From Chrysoporthe austroafricana (lineage: Eukaryota; Ascomycota; Sordariomycetes; Diaporthales; Cryphonectriaceae): a DNA stretch of 64,000 bases. The notes beneath the pieces are model-generated. The model did not search any database and was not told the origin of the DNA. It was given only the letters and a program-made list of their open reading frames with translations. A program made the translations under genes and the position numbers. Where the stretch lies: contig JYIP02000007.1 of NCBI GenBank assembly GCA_001051155.2, positions 4,218,342-4,282,341 on the forward strand, in the 5' to 3' direction. Positions within the stretch are counted from its first letter, which is position 1; each line of letters starts with the position of its first letter. Below are positions 11,839-24,518 of this stretch, one piece after another.

Positions 11839-14800
11839 GGCGCTTCACTTTTGCCTCTTGTATCTTCCACGATAGTCAAGCTTTTATAGGTGTTGCTGTA
11901 ACAGCTAGCTGATCCGGTTTGCTGTTACATAAGATGAGTGGACGCGACAAAGCTGAAAAGGAAAGAAACATGGCACGAGCTAAGAGCGAGGACTGTTGGT
12001 CGCTTATGTACTAATGTCAGAGGGTTTGGCCACCAATCGCTCTTTCTGATCACCAACCGCTCTAGTAAATCTATCTCCACTTTCGTATTACGCTCCACTT
12101 GACCCAAATATTACACCCGCGACACTTGAAGGTGGGAAAGTTCTATAACCGCATGTCTCAACATGTGAAAAGCGACCATGCAACCGAGCTGAGTGCGATT
12201 GGCTGCATATTCGGGTCACTACTCTTTGGCTACAAATAGCCCCTAATTGCTTGCCAATGAGCCAGGTGATACTCCCCAAAACAGGATATTGAGATGCGAA
12301 TGTATATTTTTGAATAATACATAGACACTTTCATATGCAGTTGGGAGGCGCAGGCCGGCCCACTCCAGCACACAAAGGAAAAGAGTTCCTGGCATGAAGA
12401 AAGCCCGCCTGCCCTGCCCTCTAATGTCACCAGACTTGCAGACGTCTGGATGCCAAAAAAGCGTAGCAAAATGTCTGTCCTGCCCGTGTTGTAAGCCTGA
12501 GTAATTTCTGTTGGTGATTACACCTCTCGTTATAGAAGTTAAGGGCAGCCATGTCTAAGAATGGACCTGACATTCAGCATTGTGAAGACCAACCACCTGC
12601 AAGTGCGTGTTCGATTTATACCATGGCCGGCGAGCCTCAGTCTCTATTGATTCGGCGCAATAGTCGTATTAAAATCTGTTATGACCTTCACGACAGTCTC
12701 TCTTCATCTTCTGCACTAACAAAGCCTTAGTACTTCACTAGCTCCATTACCTTAAACCTCTCATAGACTTTTGAACGATATCGCAATATTTTGTCACGCA
12801 CAGCCAGCCCTGCAACAATATCAACAATCTTCCTATCTTCGGATAAATATCCTTCATACACAAGATCTCACTCGTTCCCTTAATTCCAGATTCTGCACTT
12901 CCATTACTTGCCCCAATTTGAACGGTAAAGTCTCCTCCTAGGCTCACCTTTGGCCATCACATCATCCATTACCAATCTTCTTGCCCGATAGTGCGTTTGC
13001 TAAGGCCTCTCGGTCACTTTCTATCACTATCGAAAGAAGAAGAAAAAAAGCGCGTCGCTTAGTTCTTTGGTAGGCTCATTGGCGTTGCTGGTATCGCTAA
13101 TGGTCTGACTAACGTTAATGTTCGGTATGTTCTGCCGAAGCTGGCTCTCTTCGAAGTGTTGCTCTCATTACATTTTATCATGAAATTGACTTGTTCTACG
13201 CATTCCTCTGCAAGATACAGATACGGGCGGCCTCCGAAGGCATGATGAGAAGACGGATATCAATCCTCTCAATATGTTCTAGGACGAGCCCAGAGACCGC
13301 CAACTTCACCAGCGCGCTATCAAGAAGACAACTTGTTCGACTAAGGCTGCGAGAGCACTTTTACCTGCTCGGGGAGTGAAGGCTGGGGGGGGGGTGAAAT
13401 TGGCAGCTACTCCGGTGGTAGTACTCCATCCTGTAGTTTGTGTTCCTTTGAATTGTCGCTCTCTTATGCCTCCTCTCCGCGCCTAGAACAGTCTGCGTCA
13501 CCCGGCCTTTCTTCCCCTGCACTGATGACCATGCCAAGCATGTTCAACATTACTTCGTTTTCCCGGGGTTCATTAGTCTCTAACAGATGAGAAACCTGCA
13601 TTCTGCCGCCCTGTGCATATTCCATGTCCTCTACATCTCCAATTCTTTACATCGATACCTACCAGACCCACATCGACCTCTCTGAACCAACTGCCCTTGA
13701 TGGATTCGCAAAGATACAATCTCGGGATTGCTGGCAATTAAGACAAGATCAAGATAGTGCTAATACTATGTGCTATCCACAGATGAATTGTGTTCGGGTT
13801 AGGAGGAAGCTATGGCAAAATCACGTTGCTAGCTGTACCGTGCTTTTCATTTTTGGCTCATCACGAGAATTTGCTCACCTAGCAGCTAATGAAGAGGTGA
13901 CTCAGGCTAAGAAGGCAGTCGAAGAAGCAATAAAAAAGCAGGTGGTGGAGGAGGGAGAAGTCATCAAGGTCTCTATCAGGGCACCCACCGACACTGGCAA
14001 AACAGGTCCGAGCGGTTGGGAAAGACAAGCTTCCAAGCTCAGTTGACATCACCTGGGATGCGAAAACGTATCCTTATACCGCGGTAAAGCGGACATGTTA
14101 CACATTTACTGCCGCGGCAAACTCGGATACGGTGGTTATGACCGACGACGATGATGAATGATGGTACTTAGGCGAATCTTTTACTAGAAAGGGTACTCAG
14201 CTAGCTGAGGTTTGACATGCGTCTTGTATCTCATTAGTCAGAGGCCCCTGAAGCTTGAAAACGACAGTCTCTGATCATTTAATGCTGTCTTGGAATATAC
14301 ACTCAACCATTGGACCCTGCACGATAGGGTGCTCCGGTAGAGTAGACCTGGACGTAGTAATGCAGCTGACCGCCGTGTCGAAACACGGGAAATAACCAAG
14401 GGGGGAAAAAAACCCCCAGGGGGGGGAGGCTTTTCGGACGAACCCTGCACGGTGCATGCCGCTCGCATTGCGGCGTGCCGGCCTCGAGTTTCCGCGGTGC
14501 CAGAGTGCTGTGAGACCAACCTGCCTAAAGGAGATGGGAAGGGACTCGTCGGGCTAGATCCGGCTGGGTTTTCACCCGCGGCAAGACAAGTACATTGCCG
14601 TCATCTTCAAAGCGCATATTATAAGTATGATGCTCGCTAGTTATTGCGGTCGTAGTATCTGTCTGAGATTTTGAGCGAGAGGGCAATTTTCTGTTGCTCC
14701 GATAGGTTATAACACGGGAGCCCCCGTAAGGCTAGGACATGCCTGTCGCCTAGGCAATCATTCTGCAGCCGCCATGAGCTAGGAAACTGTCGCCGCTGCA

Positions 14801-14871
14801 AATGGCGTCTTTCCCCACTCCCCTCCAACGTCCTTTTCATGGTGCGCCGCGATGTTGAACTGTCAGAATAG
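11839..14871. other. Intergenic, one weak ORF
   Basis: Mostly without coding signal. A plus-strand frame of 140 codons at 13624-14046 ends in a Lys/Glu-rich helix (VTQAKKAVEEAIKKQVVEEG) but has no recognisable domain and could be a fragment of a larger lost gene. Two homopolymer stretches, G at 13386-13395 and G/A/C runs near 14400-14430, break frames locally. Confidence 0.35.
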
Positions 14872-16353
14872 ATGAGGCGGCCTCGCAGGCGGGAGCTCGA
14901 ATACGACCCAGAGACCAGCGAACCTGCCTGCAGACACCGTCGTCGTCTACGGTTAGAAATGCCGCTGCCAGTCCCTCGAGCCTGCGCGCCCTGCCGCATC
15001 CTCCGAGCAGCATGTCAACCTCCCCTCTCGACCACCGCCGATACCCTCAACGCGATACCCAAAGCACACAGGCAGCACGATAGGGCACAGCCAGACCGGG
15101 AGCGCCCCGGGCCCAAGCTTGTCGCTCCCCGCCGAGGTCCGCCTACCACACCCAAGCGTCGTCGACCACACCCCGCCGCGGCCAGGGGCCCAACCAGTAG
15201 GGTTTCTGCCGGTGAAGGCCCAAGAGACCTGGTTCATCGAGTATTGGTGGAGCAAGACTGCCCAGGCGTCAGTAGTCTCGGGGAATGGTGATGGTAGCGA
15301 CTGTTGTCCCTTCGACGTGGCCGAGGGCAACAACATCGTTCCAATCACCGAGGGACTGTCCGACTGGCAAGACGAACGCGGCCGGACGCTACAGCAGGGC
15401 TCAGCCGTGTCCGCAAGGGTTCAGAAATCGAGTTCTATACACCGGAAGACTCTGGACATGAATGAGGTGATGGTGGGCGACCATGGCACCGACATACCGC
15501 GAGACGTACCGCGAGAGCCATGTCGAGGTATTGGTCGCCAGGCACACGCGGAAAGAACGCAAATCACGACGGCTGGCAGGGGACGAGAAGGTTCTACAAT
15601 ATCAAGCTTGTTGGCACAGCCAGGAGTTGAGGTTCGTTGACACCACCCCACCGCGCCTCCTCTGCTGCCGTCTGCTGACCCTGACCGTGCTCTCGCGCAG
15701 TGAGGCGATGTTTCCTGATCCCGCGCACCACTGCCCCGAAACGTCGACTGCCCGATCGCGATGAACTCCCGAGACCGACACGCACTGGGGCTCTTCGGCC
15801 ACGCCAGACTCCGGGTGAACCCCCTAGGAGCTTGCTGTGGCAGAACACCCCAGGCTTTGGCCGTACTCACGGCCGACGCGAGAGAACCTTTTTTCGTCCT
15901 TCGTCGCCGAGGCCAGGTCCGAGGCCTGGCCGCTACTGTGCTCATTCGGTGCTGTGGACCCTCGACCATGTCGATCCGAAGCGCACCCGAAAGAGCAGCG
16001 ATGCCATCGTCTCCTCGGCTGTTGTCACCCAGAGGGAGGTCGTTGCCCACGTGCACTACTACAACCCACACAAGAACATCTGGCGCATGTCCTTCGTCGA
16101 GGAGTGCTTGGTGGAGAGATCCCACGGCCGGTTTGTCCGGGAGGCGACGAGAGGATGCATCCAAACACGCAGTTGTGGGAGAAGGGTCGACCTGGCAGCG
16201 CCGTGGCCAACAACGTGGACTCGTCGTTCGACGGTGACGGCGGCAGGTCTCTGGAGGGCCCGGGGACGGAGTAGATATCCAGGCAGTGTCAAAATGAGGT
16301 TGCATCTACTTCTTACTACTACATCTCTGATCACGCCCCCCCTCCCCCTCTAG
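14872..16353 (+). pseudogene. Scrambled coding-like fragments, family unknown
   Basis: Successive plus-strand patches with protein-like composition lie in different frames: GFLPVKAQETWFIEYWWSK near 15210-15265, SDWQDERGRTLQQG and HRKTLDMNEVMVGDHGTDI to 15500, HVEVLVARHTRKERKSRRL near 15520-15580, and, in a 217-codon open frame (15700-16353), VVTQREVVAHVHYYNPHKN and IWRMSFVEECLVER. No GT-AG introns connect them neatly. A frameshifted gene about 1.4 kb long is one explanation; chance openness of GC-rich DNA is the alternative. No function can be suggested. Confidence 0.3.
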
Positions 16354-19028
16354 TGCTCATGCTCATGCCTCCATTATCCATCATCCATTGCGCCCGTTGT
16401 CTCGCTGCGTGTTGCAGCCCGCTTCATCCCGACGCCCAGTGCTCGCCAGCCCATCACCTTGCTCACATCCCACCACCCCAAAGGACCCTCTCGGTCGTAA
16501 CGATGGGCAACTGCTTCCGTAGAGGTGTCGGCCTAGCACCGTCGTCGCCGTGCTCAACTACCTAGGCCCCCCAAGCAGCCGGAAGCCCTGAGCGCGCCTC
16601 GGCGGCGCCCCAGTATTGCCACCCGCGCATTCACCGCCAGCTCCTTGCAGCCGCCGAGCTCGCCGCACCCGGCTGGACCCGGGCGTGCTGTGGTTGAGGA
16701 AGGGTGAAGCTGGAGAGGGGTAGTCCGCGGTTGCCAGACGGTATGGATGGGGTAAGGGAGAGGGCTGCTATGTATGTATGTACCTGTGACGTATGGTGGA
16801 CAGTGAGCGGGCGAGTGTTCTCGGGCCAGAAGAGGATACATGCTGCACGTCAGTACCTGGGCCGGACACGCCGGGCTGTCTGCTGTACTGTTTTACCGTC
16901 TGGCAGCGCTGTGTGCAGGGGGTTTGGCTCTGTAGCGCCCCCCCTCCCCCCAGCACCCCGGCCATTGGCGCCCCACCCACCTGGGGACGAGCGTTGCCCC
17001 GACCAGAGTTCGGGTCAGACTACTGCATAGCGTGCACGCAATCCCATGTTTGTTTACTCCTGGGAGGGCAGATCTCGGGGGCGTCTCCTGGGCCCCGCCG
17101 GACACGCGATGTTTATTTACCAGGCACGTGCCAGGATGTGGCCGTGCTGCGGTGCTGAGGATTGGCAGGTCGAGACAGCCCTGCGCTCAGGGCTGCGCTG
17201 TCCCTGGGCTGGGTACCTGGCATGCCTGGTACCGGTACTGACACCCAGTGGCACCAGTGGCACCAGTGGCACCCAGTGACACCGTGTTGGCTGGCAGGGC
17301 CTGTCGCGCCCTGTGTCGAAATTACAGCACCCCACCCTGTACGTACATGGCAGCTTGACAGGCAGCCCTGCCTCGCGTGGATACCGTGCTGGGTACGTGG
17401 AGCACGCTGGTACGGAGGGGAGACGAGCCTGTCATTGGCATCCACCTCCTCAGATTGCGCCTGTTGCTGGGCCTCCCTTCTCGCCGCCTCTGGTCGCCGC
17501 CGCCCGGGTCTCTGGTCTCCTCGCGTCCTCACCACCCGCCATCCTCACGCTCCTCCTCTTCGTCTCTTGGGTCGCCGTCGACCAGTCTGCCTTTCCACAG
17601 CCCCCTCCCTTCTCCCTCCTCCCTTCTCCTTTCTCCCTTCCCCCTTCTCACTTCTTCCCCTCCTCTTCTTCCTCGTCCGCGTCCCTGTCGCCGCCGCCGC
17701 CCTCCTCATCCGAGACAAGTCGAACCGATACGAGAGGCAATCCGGCCCCAGCCTCACCTGGACCGGCCGAACCGACTTGGACCGACCGACCCGATCATTT
17801 CCCTGCGCCAGCACCGGCAACAGCCAGCCCGGCCGACCGGTTACCCTCCTGTGACGACGGCCAGACCGGGCGCCTCGCGGCTGCTTACGCTGTGTCATAC
17901 ACCTCGCTGCCCTGCTCGCCGCCTGCGCAGTCCCCTCTTCACCTCTGGCCGCTTGTTACGATTCTCAACGCGGCCGCCGCCCGCCAGCAGATGTGACGGG
18001 ACCGGGCCAGCACCTCATTCCCACCACTCGCTCTCTTTGGCAACAGTCGCGACCGGGCCTGCCCTGCTGCTGGCTTGCGTGTGTTCGTGTGGGTAGAGCG
18101 GGTGACGCGCCACAGTCGTCTTCATCGACAGCACTGTGGTCACCTCTCAGACATAGCGACGACCGACGTTTATTCTTCTCTTCTTGCTCTTCTTCTACTT
18201 CCTCTTCGTCTTCTTTAATTCTAATAGACACGACGCGGTGCTGTACATCCCGCCTTGCTCGTCGACCGATCCGACTTTAGCGCTCGTTCGTCACTTGTCA
18301 CTTGTGCAGCCGCACATCCTGATTCATCGCTCCTGATGCTCGCAGGGCGGATCTGATCCGTCGACAGACTTCCTCCTTCTCGGCTCCTCGCGCCTGTACC
18401 TTTCCGTGTACCTTCCCGTCCGCCTTTGCCCCTGTCTAGCTGCTGGCTGCGTTGGAAGGGCATCACGCACTGTCTTGCGCTTTGGGCGCCCGTAAGGTCT
18501 TTGCGGAAGACGCCTCACTGCCTTCTGACGGCCAAACCGCCCCGCCGCGCCCTGCAGGTCGACAACTGATACCCCCGACGACTGAGCTGCCCTCCGCCAG
18601 CCAGTTCAGCCCCCTTCTCGAACAGTACAAAACCTACCACCGGCCCCGCCTCCTGTCGCTGCGACTCTTCCTCCGACCATCGTCCTGCTACAAGGCCTCT
18701 CGTGCCCCGATCCTAGACAAAGAAAGAGAACAAAAGTGTAGTCCTGGTCTGGGCGCAGCGCAGGCAGCGTCTGCTCTGCCTGGTCACTATCTAGAATCAG
18801 AGCGGGTCGATCCTGTGAGTGGAGAGCCCTGTCGCATCACACCACATCTCACACCAAGAGGCAGTCGGGAGGAGGTCCCCATAGGGTGGCAACGCGACGA
18901 CCGTCGGCTTCTGGTGGTTTCTTGCACTGAACATTTCAAACGCGGCGCTGTTCATGGTTTGCTCACTGCTCGGCATCCCAGGGTATCGTCTGCTTTTCTG
19001 AGTCCTCACCGCGCGGAGGGACACCCCG
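16354..19028. other. Upstream region of apsA, low-complexity
   Basis: No supported gene. Many long frames here are by-products of GC-rich low-complexity DNA. Visible elements are a short CACCAGTGG-type repeat (about 17246-17278) and a long C/T-rich tract at about 17590-17680 (many CCCTTCTC units), followed by further C/T-rich DNA up to the apsA start. Such pyrimidine tracts are common near transcription starts of filamentous fungi, so part of this stretch is probably the promoter and 5' leader of the gene at 19029. An open frame at 18452-19042 overlaps that start and is read here as leader sequence. Confidence 0.4.
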
Positions 19029-22000
19029 ATGGCTCCCGATAAGCCGTCCCTGGTCATCGGCCAGGAGAACACCCTCGACCCATTCGTCACCAGCGGGCCC
19101 GCCACTCTCAATAGCGGCAACCACAACCACAGCAATGTCCGGTATTCGGGCTTTGATGGTGACTCCTTTGCGCTCGGCCCAGGCGCGTCGCCCACCTCTG
19201 CGAAGCGCGCCCTGGAGGCTCACCTTGCCGATACCCAGCGGCGCCTGAACGAGACCTCAAAACTGGGCACAGCGCTCGTCCAGCAGCAGGAGGAGCTCAC
19301 CGCTCGGCTGGAGGAGGTGGAACAGCTCCGTGCCGAGGATGAGCTGCCTCCGGACCTCAGATCAAAGCTCACGGCCCTCGAAAAGGATTTCCGCGAGGTT
19401 GCCACCGAGAGTGCTCGGGCTCTTCTGCCCAAGCACCGCGTCCCCAGCAGCGAGGCGAACCCGGGCACGCCCTTCACTCCCAGCAAGGATGTGGTGAGGG
19501 TAAGCCGAGCCCTTTCTCTCTTGTCCTGGCGGGTTGAGCACGGCTGACATGTAATGACAGAGGTCTATGAGCCCTTCGAAGTTCGATAGCCACAAGTTCG
19601 AAAGTATGGCCACGGGGTCCCCCAGCAAGTTCAGTGTCCCGAACCGCAAGATGCGCAACCAACCCGCCAACCGCATCCATGACATCGAGTTCGCCGCCGA
19701 CATCAGTACATCCCTCATCGCTCAGGTCCGAAGACTGCAAGCTATCCTGCAGGAGAGGGAGGAAGAGGTCAAAGATCTGAAGTCGGGAAAGTTAACCCTC
19801 GAGGCCGAGGTGCAGAGCTTTCAACAGCGCGTGAGAGACCTGGACGAAAGCGAGAGCCGCTACAAGGATGAGAACTGGACCCTGGAGACGCAGATCCAGG
19901 ACTACATCGCCAAGCAGAAGGAGGCAGCCGACCGCGAGAAAAAGCTGAGCCACGCTCTCAGTACTCTCCAGGCCGACAAGAATGCGACCCAGCGCGACCT
20001 CGACGAGGTCAGGGCCGCGCATTCGAAGCTGCTCGAGGACCACGCGGCAGCTGCCAAACACCACGACATCGAGCTCGGCACGGCTAAGCGCAATGCTGTT
20101 ATGGCCGAGGCCGAGCGCGCGGCGTTGCAGCGCAAGATCGACGAGCTGACCAGCCAGAACCAGGAGCTCGCCAAGGCCATCTCGGTGGAGAGGGGAAGGA
20201 CGAGCCAGCGCAACTCTCCGTCTGGAAGCAGCGAGGACGACCTGGAGAATGCCAGTGGCAATTTGACCCCGGAGCACTCTCCGCCCCCATCCCCGATCAA
20301 GCCCACGCCCAGACACTCGATGCTCGAGACCGAGACCTTGAAGACCTCCTTGCAGCACGCGCAGCGGACAATCCAGAGCCTTCGTACCAACGTTCACAGG
20401 GAGAAGACCGAAAAGCTCGAGTTGAAGCGGATGCTCCAGGATGCCAGGGATGAGATTGAGAAGCTACGGAGCGACCCGGTCGAGCGGCCCCACCAGAGGC
20501 GTGCCCGTGAGGCCAAGTCTCGCGAGTTCAAGAAGCCTCCGAAGCTGGACAAGCTGGGAACTGCGCGTGCGGTCAAGGCCGAGATCTTCGAGGACCCAGA
20601 GTGGGAGGATGCCTCCGTCAGAGGACCTCCTCTGATGCTGGCCCGGATGACTGGGCAGGCTGATATCCCCATCCCCTCCACCGAGACGGACGAATTCGAG
20701 ACAGCCAACGAGGCGCATGAGTCCACCGACGCCTTCGAAACCGCTCATGAACGTGGTGGTACCGAGACCGAGGCCTTCCAGACTGGTGCTGAGGACTTCG
20801 ACTCGGAGGATACCGAGATCGAAAGCCCGTCCAGGAGGGCTCGGGCGGCCAGGGCCAGCGCTCTCAAGAAGGCGCCGATCTTCGCTTCATCCAGCCAGGA
20901 GTACACGTACGAGAGCACCGCATCGACGTCAGCCAGCGAGGACGAGGACTACATGGATCCCACAAGCACACCCAGCTCGCAGCCCCGAAGGGTGCGGGTG
21001 CGTGCCGGTCACGGCCAGTCGTCGCGGCGCTTCTCTAGGCAGCTCAGTGAAGAGCCTGGGTTCCAAGGCAGCCCGGCCAGCCAGATCAGCCAGACCAATC
21101 GTAGTTTCTCAAGCGCTCACAGCCTTCCCCGGCAGAGCCTGTTTGCCGAGCTTGGAGACCTTGAGGGCAGCGATGAAGGCTCGACGGTTGGTACGCCTGG
21201 TCAAAGGAGCCTTCGATCCGTCACGCCGGCTTCAACTACAAGAGGTATGACCGCTTCGCCGCGATCCGTCGTGCCACCTGTTCCGGCCATGCCGAGGGTC
21301 ATTACCGTGGATAGCGGTATGATGACCGAACCTGTGGATCTACTGCCCATAGCTGCCACCGTTGGGTCTGAGCGGGCTATGTCCACGGACTCTGTGACCA
21401 GCGCTGCTCACGCCAGACCTCTGTCAAACATTTCCGAAGGCGGTACGGATACAGAGGGAAGACTTGCTCAAATCCCTTGGCCCTCCCAATCTCCTGCTGC
21501 TGTTGGTGGCATCCCAGGGCTAAACCCTACTTCGGTGCAGCAACTCAGCGTATCTGCCGTCTATTCGGAGGAAGTGGTGCCTCGGGCGGAACCTGGGCCT
21601 GAGCCCGCCCAGCCTCACACGCTGCGCCTCTCCAGCGTCTGCTCCGAACACGTTGAACCGGTCGCTGAGCCGGAGGTGGCGCCTCCCTCTCTTAGCTTGT
21701 CTCACGTGGTGGCCGAGGGTATCGACCCTGTGGCCGAGCCTGAGGTACCACCTCCACCACCCCCTAGATTCTCGGTGTCGCCAGTCGTCGTGGAGCAGGT
21801 CGAACCGGTGGCAGAACTGGAGAAGCCGCTACCACCTCCGCCGGCATTGCAGTTCTCTCAGATCTCCTCCGCAGAGACGGAGCCTGTGGCTGAGCCCGAG
21901 CCCGAGCCTCGGGTTGTCACTGTCGTCGAGTACAGGGACGCGCCGCAGCCGCCTCCTGCGGACCTCACATTCTCTCCAATATCCTCTGCAGAGACGGAGC

Positions 22001-24518
22001 CTGTGGCTGAGCCCGAGCCCGAGCCTCGCGTTCTCACTGTCGTCGAGTACAGGGATACGCCCAAGCCGCCTCCTGCGGTCCTGACCTTCACGACGATCTC
22101 CTCGGCAGAGGTAGAGCCGGTAGCCGAACCTGAGCCCGAGCCTCAGATCGTACGTGTTGTCGAGTACGTTGAAGCTCCTCAGTTGCCACCTGCCGAGTTG
22201 TCATTCTCTGCAATCTCTTCTGCAGATGTGGAGCCAGTCGCCCTACCCGAGCCTGAGCCTCGGGTTGTCCGCGTCGTGGAGTACGTGGAAGCACCTCATC
22301 CTCCGCCTGCACAGCTGTCGTACTCCAGTCTCGTAAGCGAAGGCATTGAGCCGCAGGCGGAGCCGCAGCCACTCCCTCCGACCCTGACGGTGTCTTCCAT
22401 CGCGACAGAGCATGTCGTACCCGAGCCGGAGCCGAAGTTGCCGCAGCCAGCACTCTCGGTCTCGAGCATCGTCTCGGAGCACATCGAGCCCAAGACAGAA
22501 ACTTCAGCGCTCCCACCACCCCTGTCTCTCTCCCAGGTCCTGTCTGAACAGGTTGAGCCGGTTAACCCTGTAGCCAGCAAAGCCGTCTTCGGCAAGCCGT
22601 TGCTCCCTTCACTCGGCTTCTCCGCCATTGAGTCTCTGGCCACCGAGCCTACGAGTCTAAAGACAGATGCCTTCATCACGAGTGATGAGGAACAGCGACT
22701 AGTAACCTTGACAAAAGACATCGCGGGTTCGACCCCGCTACGAAAACCTGAGTACCGGGACGCCGTCGTGATCGCTGAGGACGACACAAGACAATTCCTC
22801 AACGCTTCGACAGAGACACCTGAGTCGCAGCGTCCGGTCAAGGTGATCTCAGCTAGAACTAATGCCAATCCGTCTCGTAAAGCACCTGCTCAGACTTCCG
22901 ATTCAGGCGCTCAGACTTCTCTCACGGCTGAAACTATCGACCAAATGCTCGAAGCTAAAAACAACCAGACGCAACCTCCTGCCTCTTACAGGCCGGGCTC
23001 GACGGCAAGCGCGGATGGCATGAGCACACCAGACACCGTCCGCGTGCGCTCGTCACAAGAGAGCCTAAATAACGCCCATCGCTCTAAGGGCAAGGTGGCT
23101 GACATGGGCATCGAGACTGTCGCAGAGGTTACTTTGCGACGACCTAGTAGTGCTGCAGGTGCTCGTTCTCCGACGAAGAATATGCCGCCACTGCCGCTGA
23201 ATCATAGAGAGGTCATCGAAGCTGCCAGGACTGGCACTGCCAACAGCGGTCACGGAACTATTGGCAGTATGGGGCCGCCACTTTTCCCTGCTTCTGCATA
23301 CAAGAACCCCATGACCCGGCCCAGGACCCCAATGTCGGTTAGCTCTAGGCATGGCGACCCGACGCCTCGCCCTGAGAGGCTTGGTGTTGCAGATGTCCAC
23401 TCTCCGACTCGGTCAACCGCAAAGAGTCGCAAGTCCTCTGTGTCGTCCTTCGCGTCAGAGGTTGACCACAGGTTTAACATGACCGGTGGTATGGCAGATA
23501 TGGAAGGGTCTGGCTTCGGGCCCAACACTGATCCACGCATGATCCAAGCAATCACCCAGACCATGATCGGCGAATACCTGTGGAAGTATACTCGCAAGAC
23601 AGGCCGTGACGAGATGTCAGAGAACAGGCATCGTCGTTACTTCTGGGTCCAACCCTACAGTCGTACTCTGAACTGGAGTGATCGGAATCCATCGAGCCCT
23701 GGTCGCTCCGAGGCTCGGTCGAAGAGCGTGCTCATTGAGGCCGTCCGTGTCGTGACGGATGACAACCCCATGCCTCCTGGGCTGCACCGAAAGAGTCTCA
23801 TCATCCTTACACCTGGTCGAAGCGTCAAGTTCACCTGTACGACAGGTCAACGACACGAGACCTGGTTCAACGCCCTCTCATATCTGCTGCTTCGAACCGA
23901 CGGCGAGTGCCATGCAGACACGGAGGAGATGGTGAGCGGTATTACCAGGGACGAAGTTGAAGAGTTCAACCCACCCCTCGGCCGCCGCAACACAGCTGGA
24001 ACTGGGGCCCGTGGCGCTCCTTCCATCTCGTCATACAACTCGCGGGGTACTCGCCAAGAGGTCTCATCCATTAATCTTGACGTGCCAACTCTGACACCAA
24101 CACCCAAGAAGGCTATCTCGACAACCAACGCGCGACCAAGCTTTGCTGGTCGGTTCAGTGAATATCTGAAGTCGAAGCAGGATTCCCTGAGCTTGCGAGG
24201 TCGCAGTGGCTTCAAGGACCAGCACAGCTTGTATTCGAATGAGGTGCATGATAGCGCGGAGGATCTAAGGGAGATGTACGAAAGGCAAGATAGGGAGTCG
24301 GATCGCTTGGATAACGTTAGGGCGTGCTGTGATGGTAAGACCGAGATCACTGCATCATGCTCGGCCCGCGACACATTGCTAATAGCTCGATAGGCAAACA
24401 CGATGTAGGCACCCTGACTAAGAAGCGAGGCCCGGGCAGCCACAGCCCTAGCCAAGCGCATCTCCACGCGCATCCAAGCCGCGCAAGCACGCCTGCTACC
24501 TTCAGATCCGGGGCATGA
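19029..24518 (+). CDS. apsA: ApsA/Num1-type cortical nuclear-migration protein with PH domain
   Basis: Predicted 1,789 residues from three exons; introns 19500-19560 and 24335-24393 have good donors (GTAAGC, GTAAGA) and keep the frame. ApsA of Aspergillus and Num1 of yeast sit at the plasma membrane, bind phosphoinositides through a C-terminal PH domain, and capture dynein and microtubules to place nuclei. Visible here: coiled-coil stretches at about residues 46-130, 200-370 and 410-465; a long acidic Ser/Thr-rich linker; a Pro/Glu repeat region at about 817-1157 containing four exact-period 39-residue units; a PH domain (Mcp5/Num1 type) at about 1484-1598 starting MIQAITQTMIGEYLWKYTRK; and a conserved C-terminal tail beginning after the second intron with NVRACCDGKHDVGTL. 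The short terminal exon would be missed by an unspliced reading, which ends at 24393. It is intact and the only clear core gene here. Confidence 0.93.
21862..22329 (+). repeat. Four 117-bp coding repeats in apsA
   Basis: Units start at 21862, 21979, 22096 and 22213, an exact 117-bp (39-residue) period. Each encodes ISSAE/DxEPVA, a run of Glu-Pro pairs, then VVxVVEY and a Pro-rich end. Less regular units of the same theme (EPVAEPE blocks) flank them on both sides. The period is a multiple of three, so copy-number change would keep the frame. Confidence 0.85.

Noticed and set aside
16554..18518. Many frames of 60-240 codons on both strands
   Set aside because: GC-rich low-complexity DNA with Pro/Ser/Arg-rich translations and no domains or splice logic; more likely the promoter and leader of apsA.
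22724..22745. tRNA T-arm-like GGGTTCGACCCCGC
   Set aside because: It lies in the middle of the apsA coding sequence and no acceptor stem, D-arm or anticodon arm can be laid out around it.
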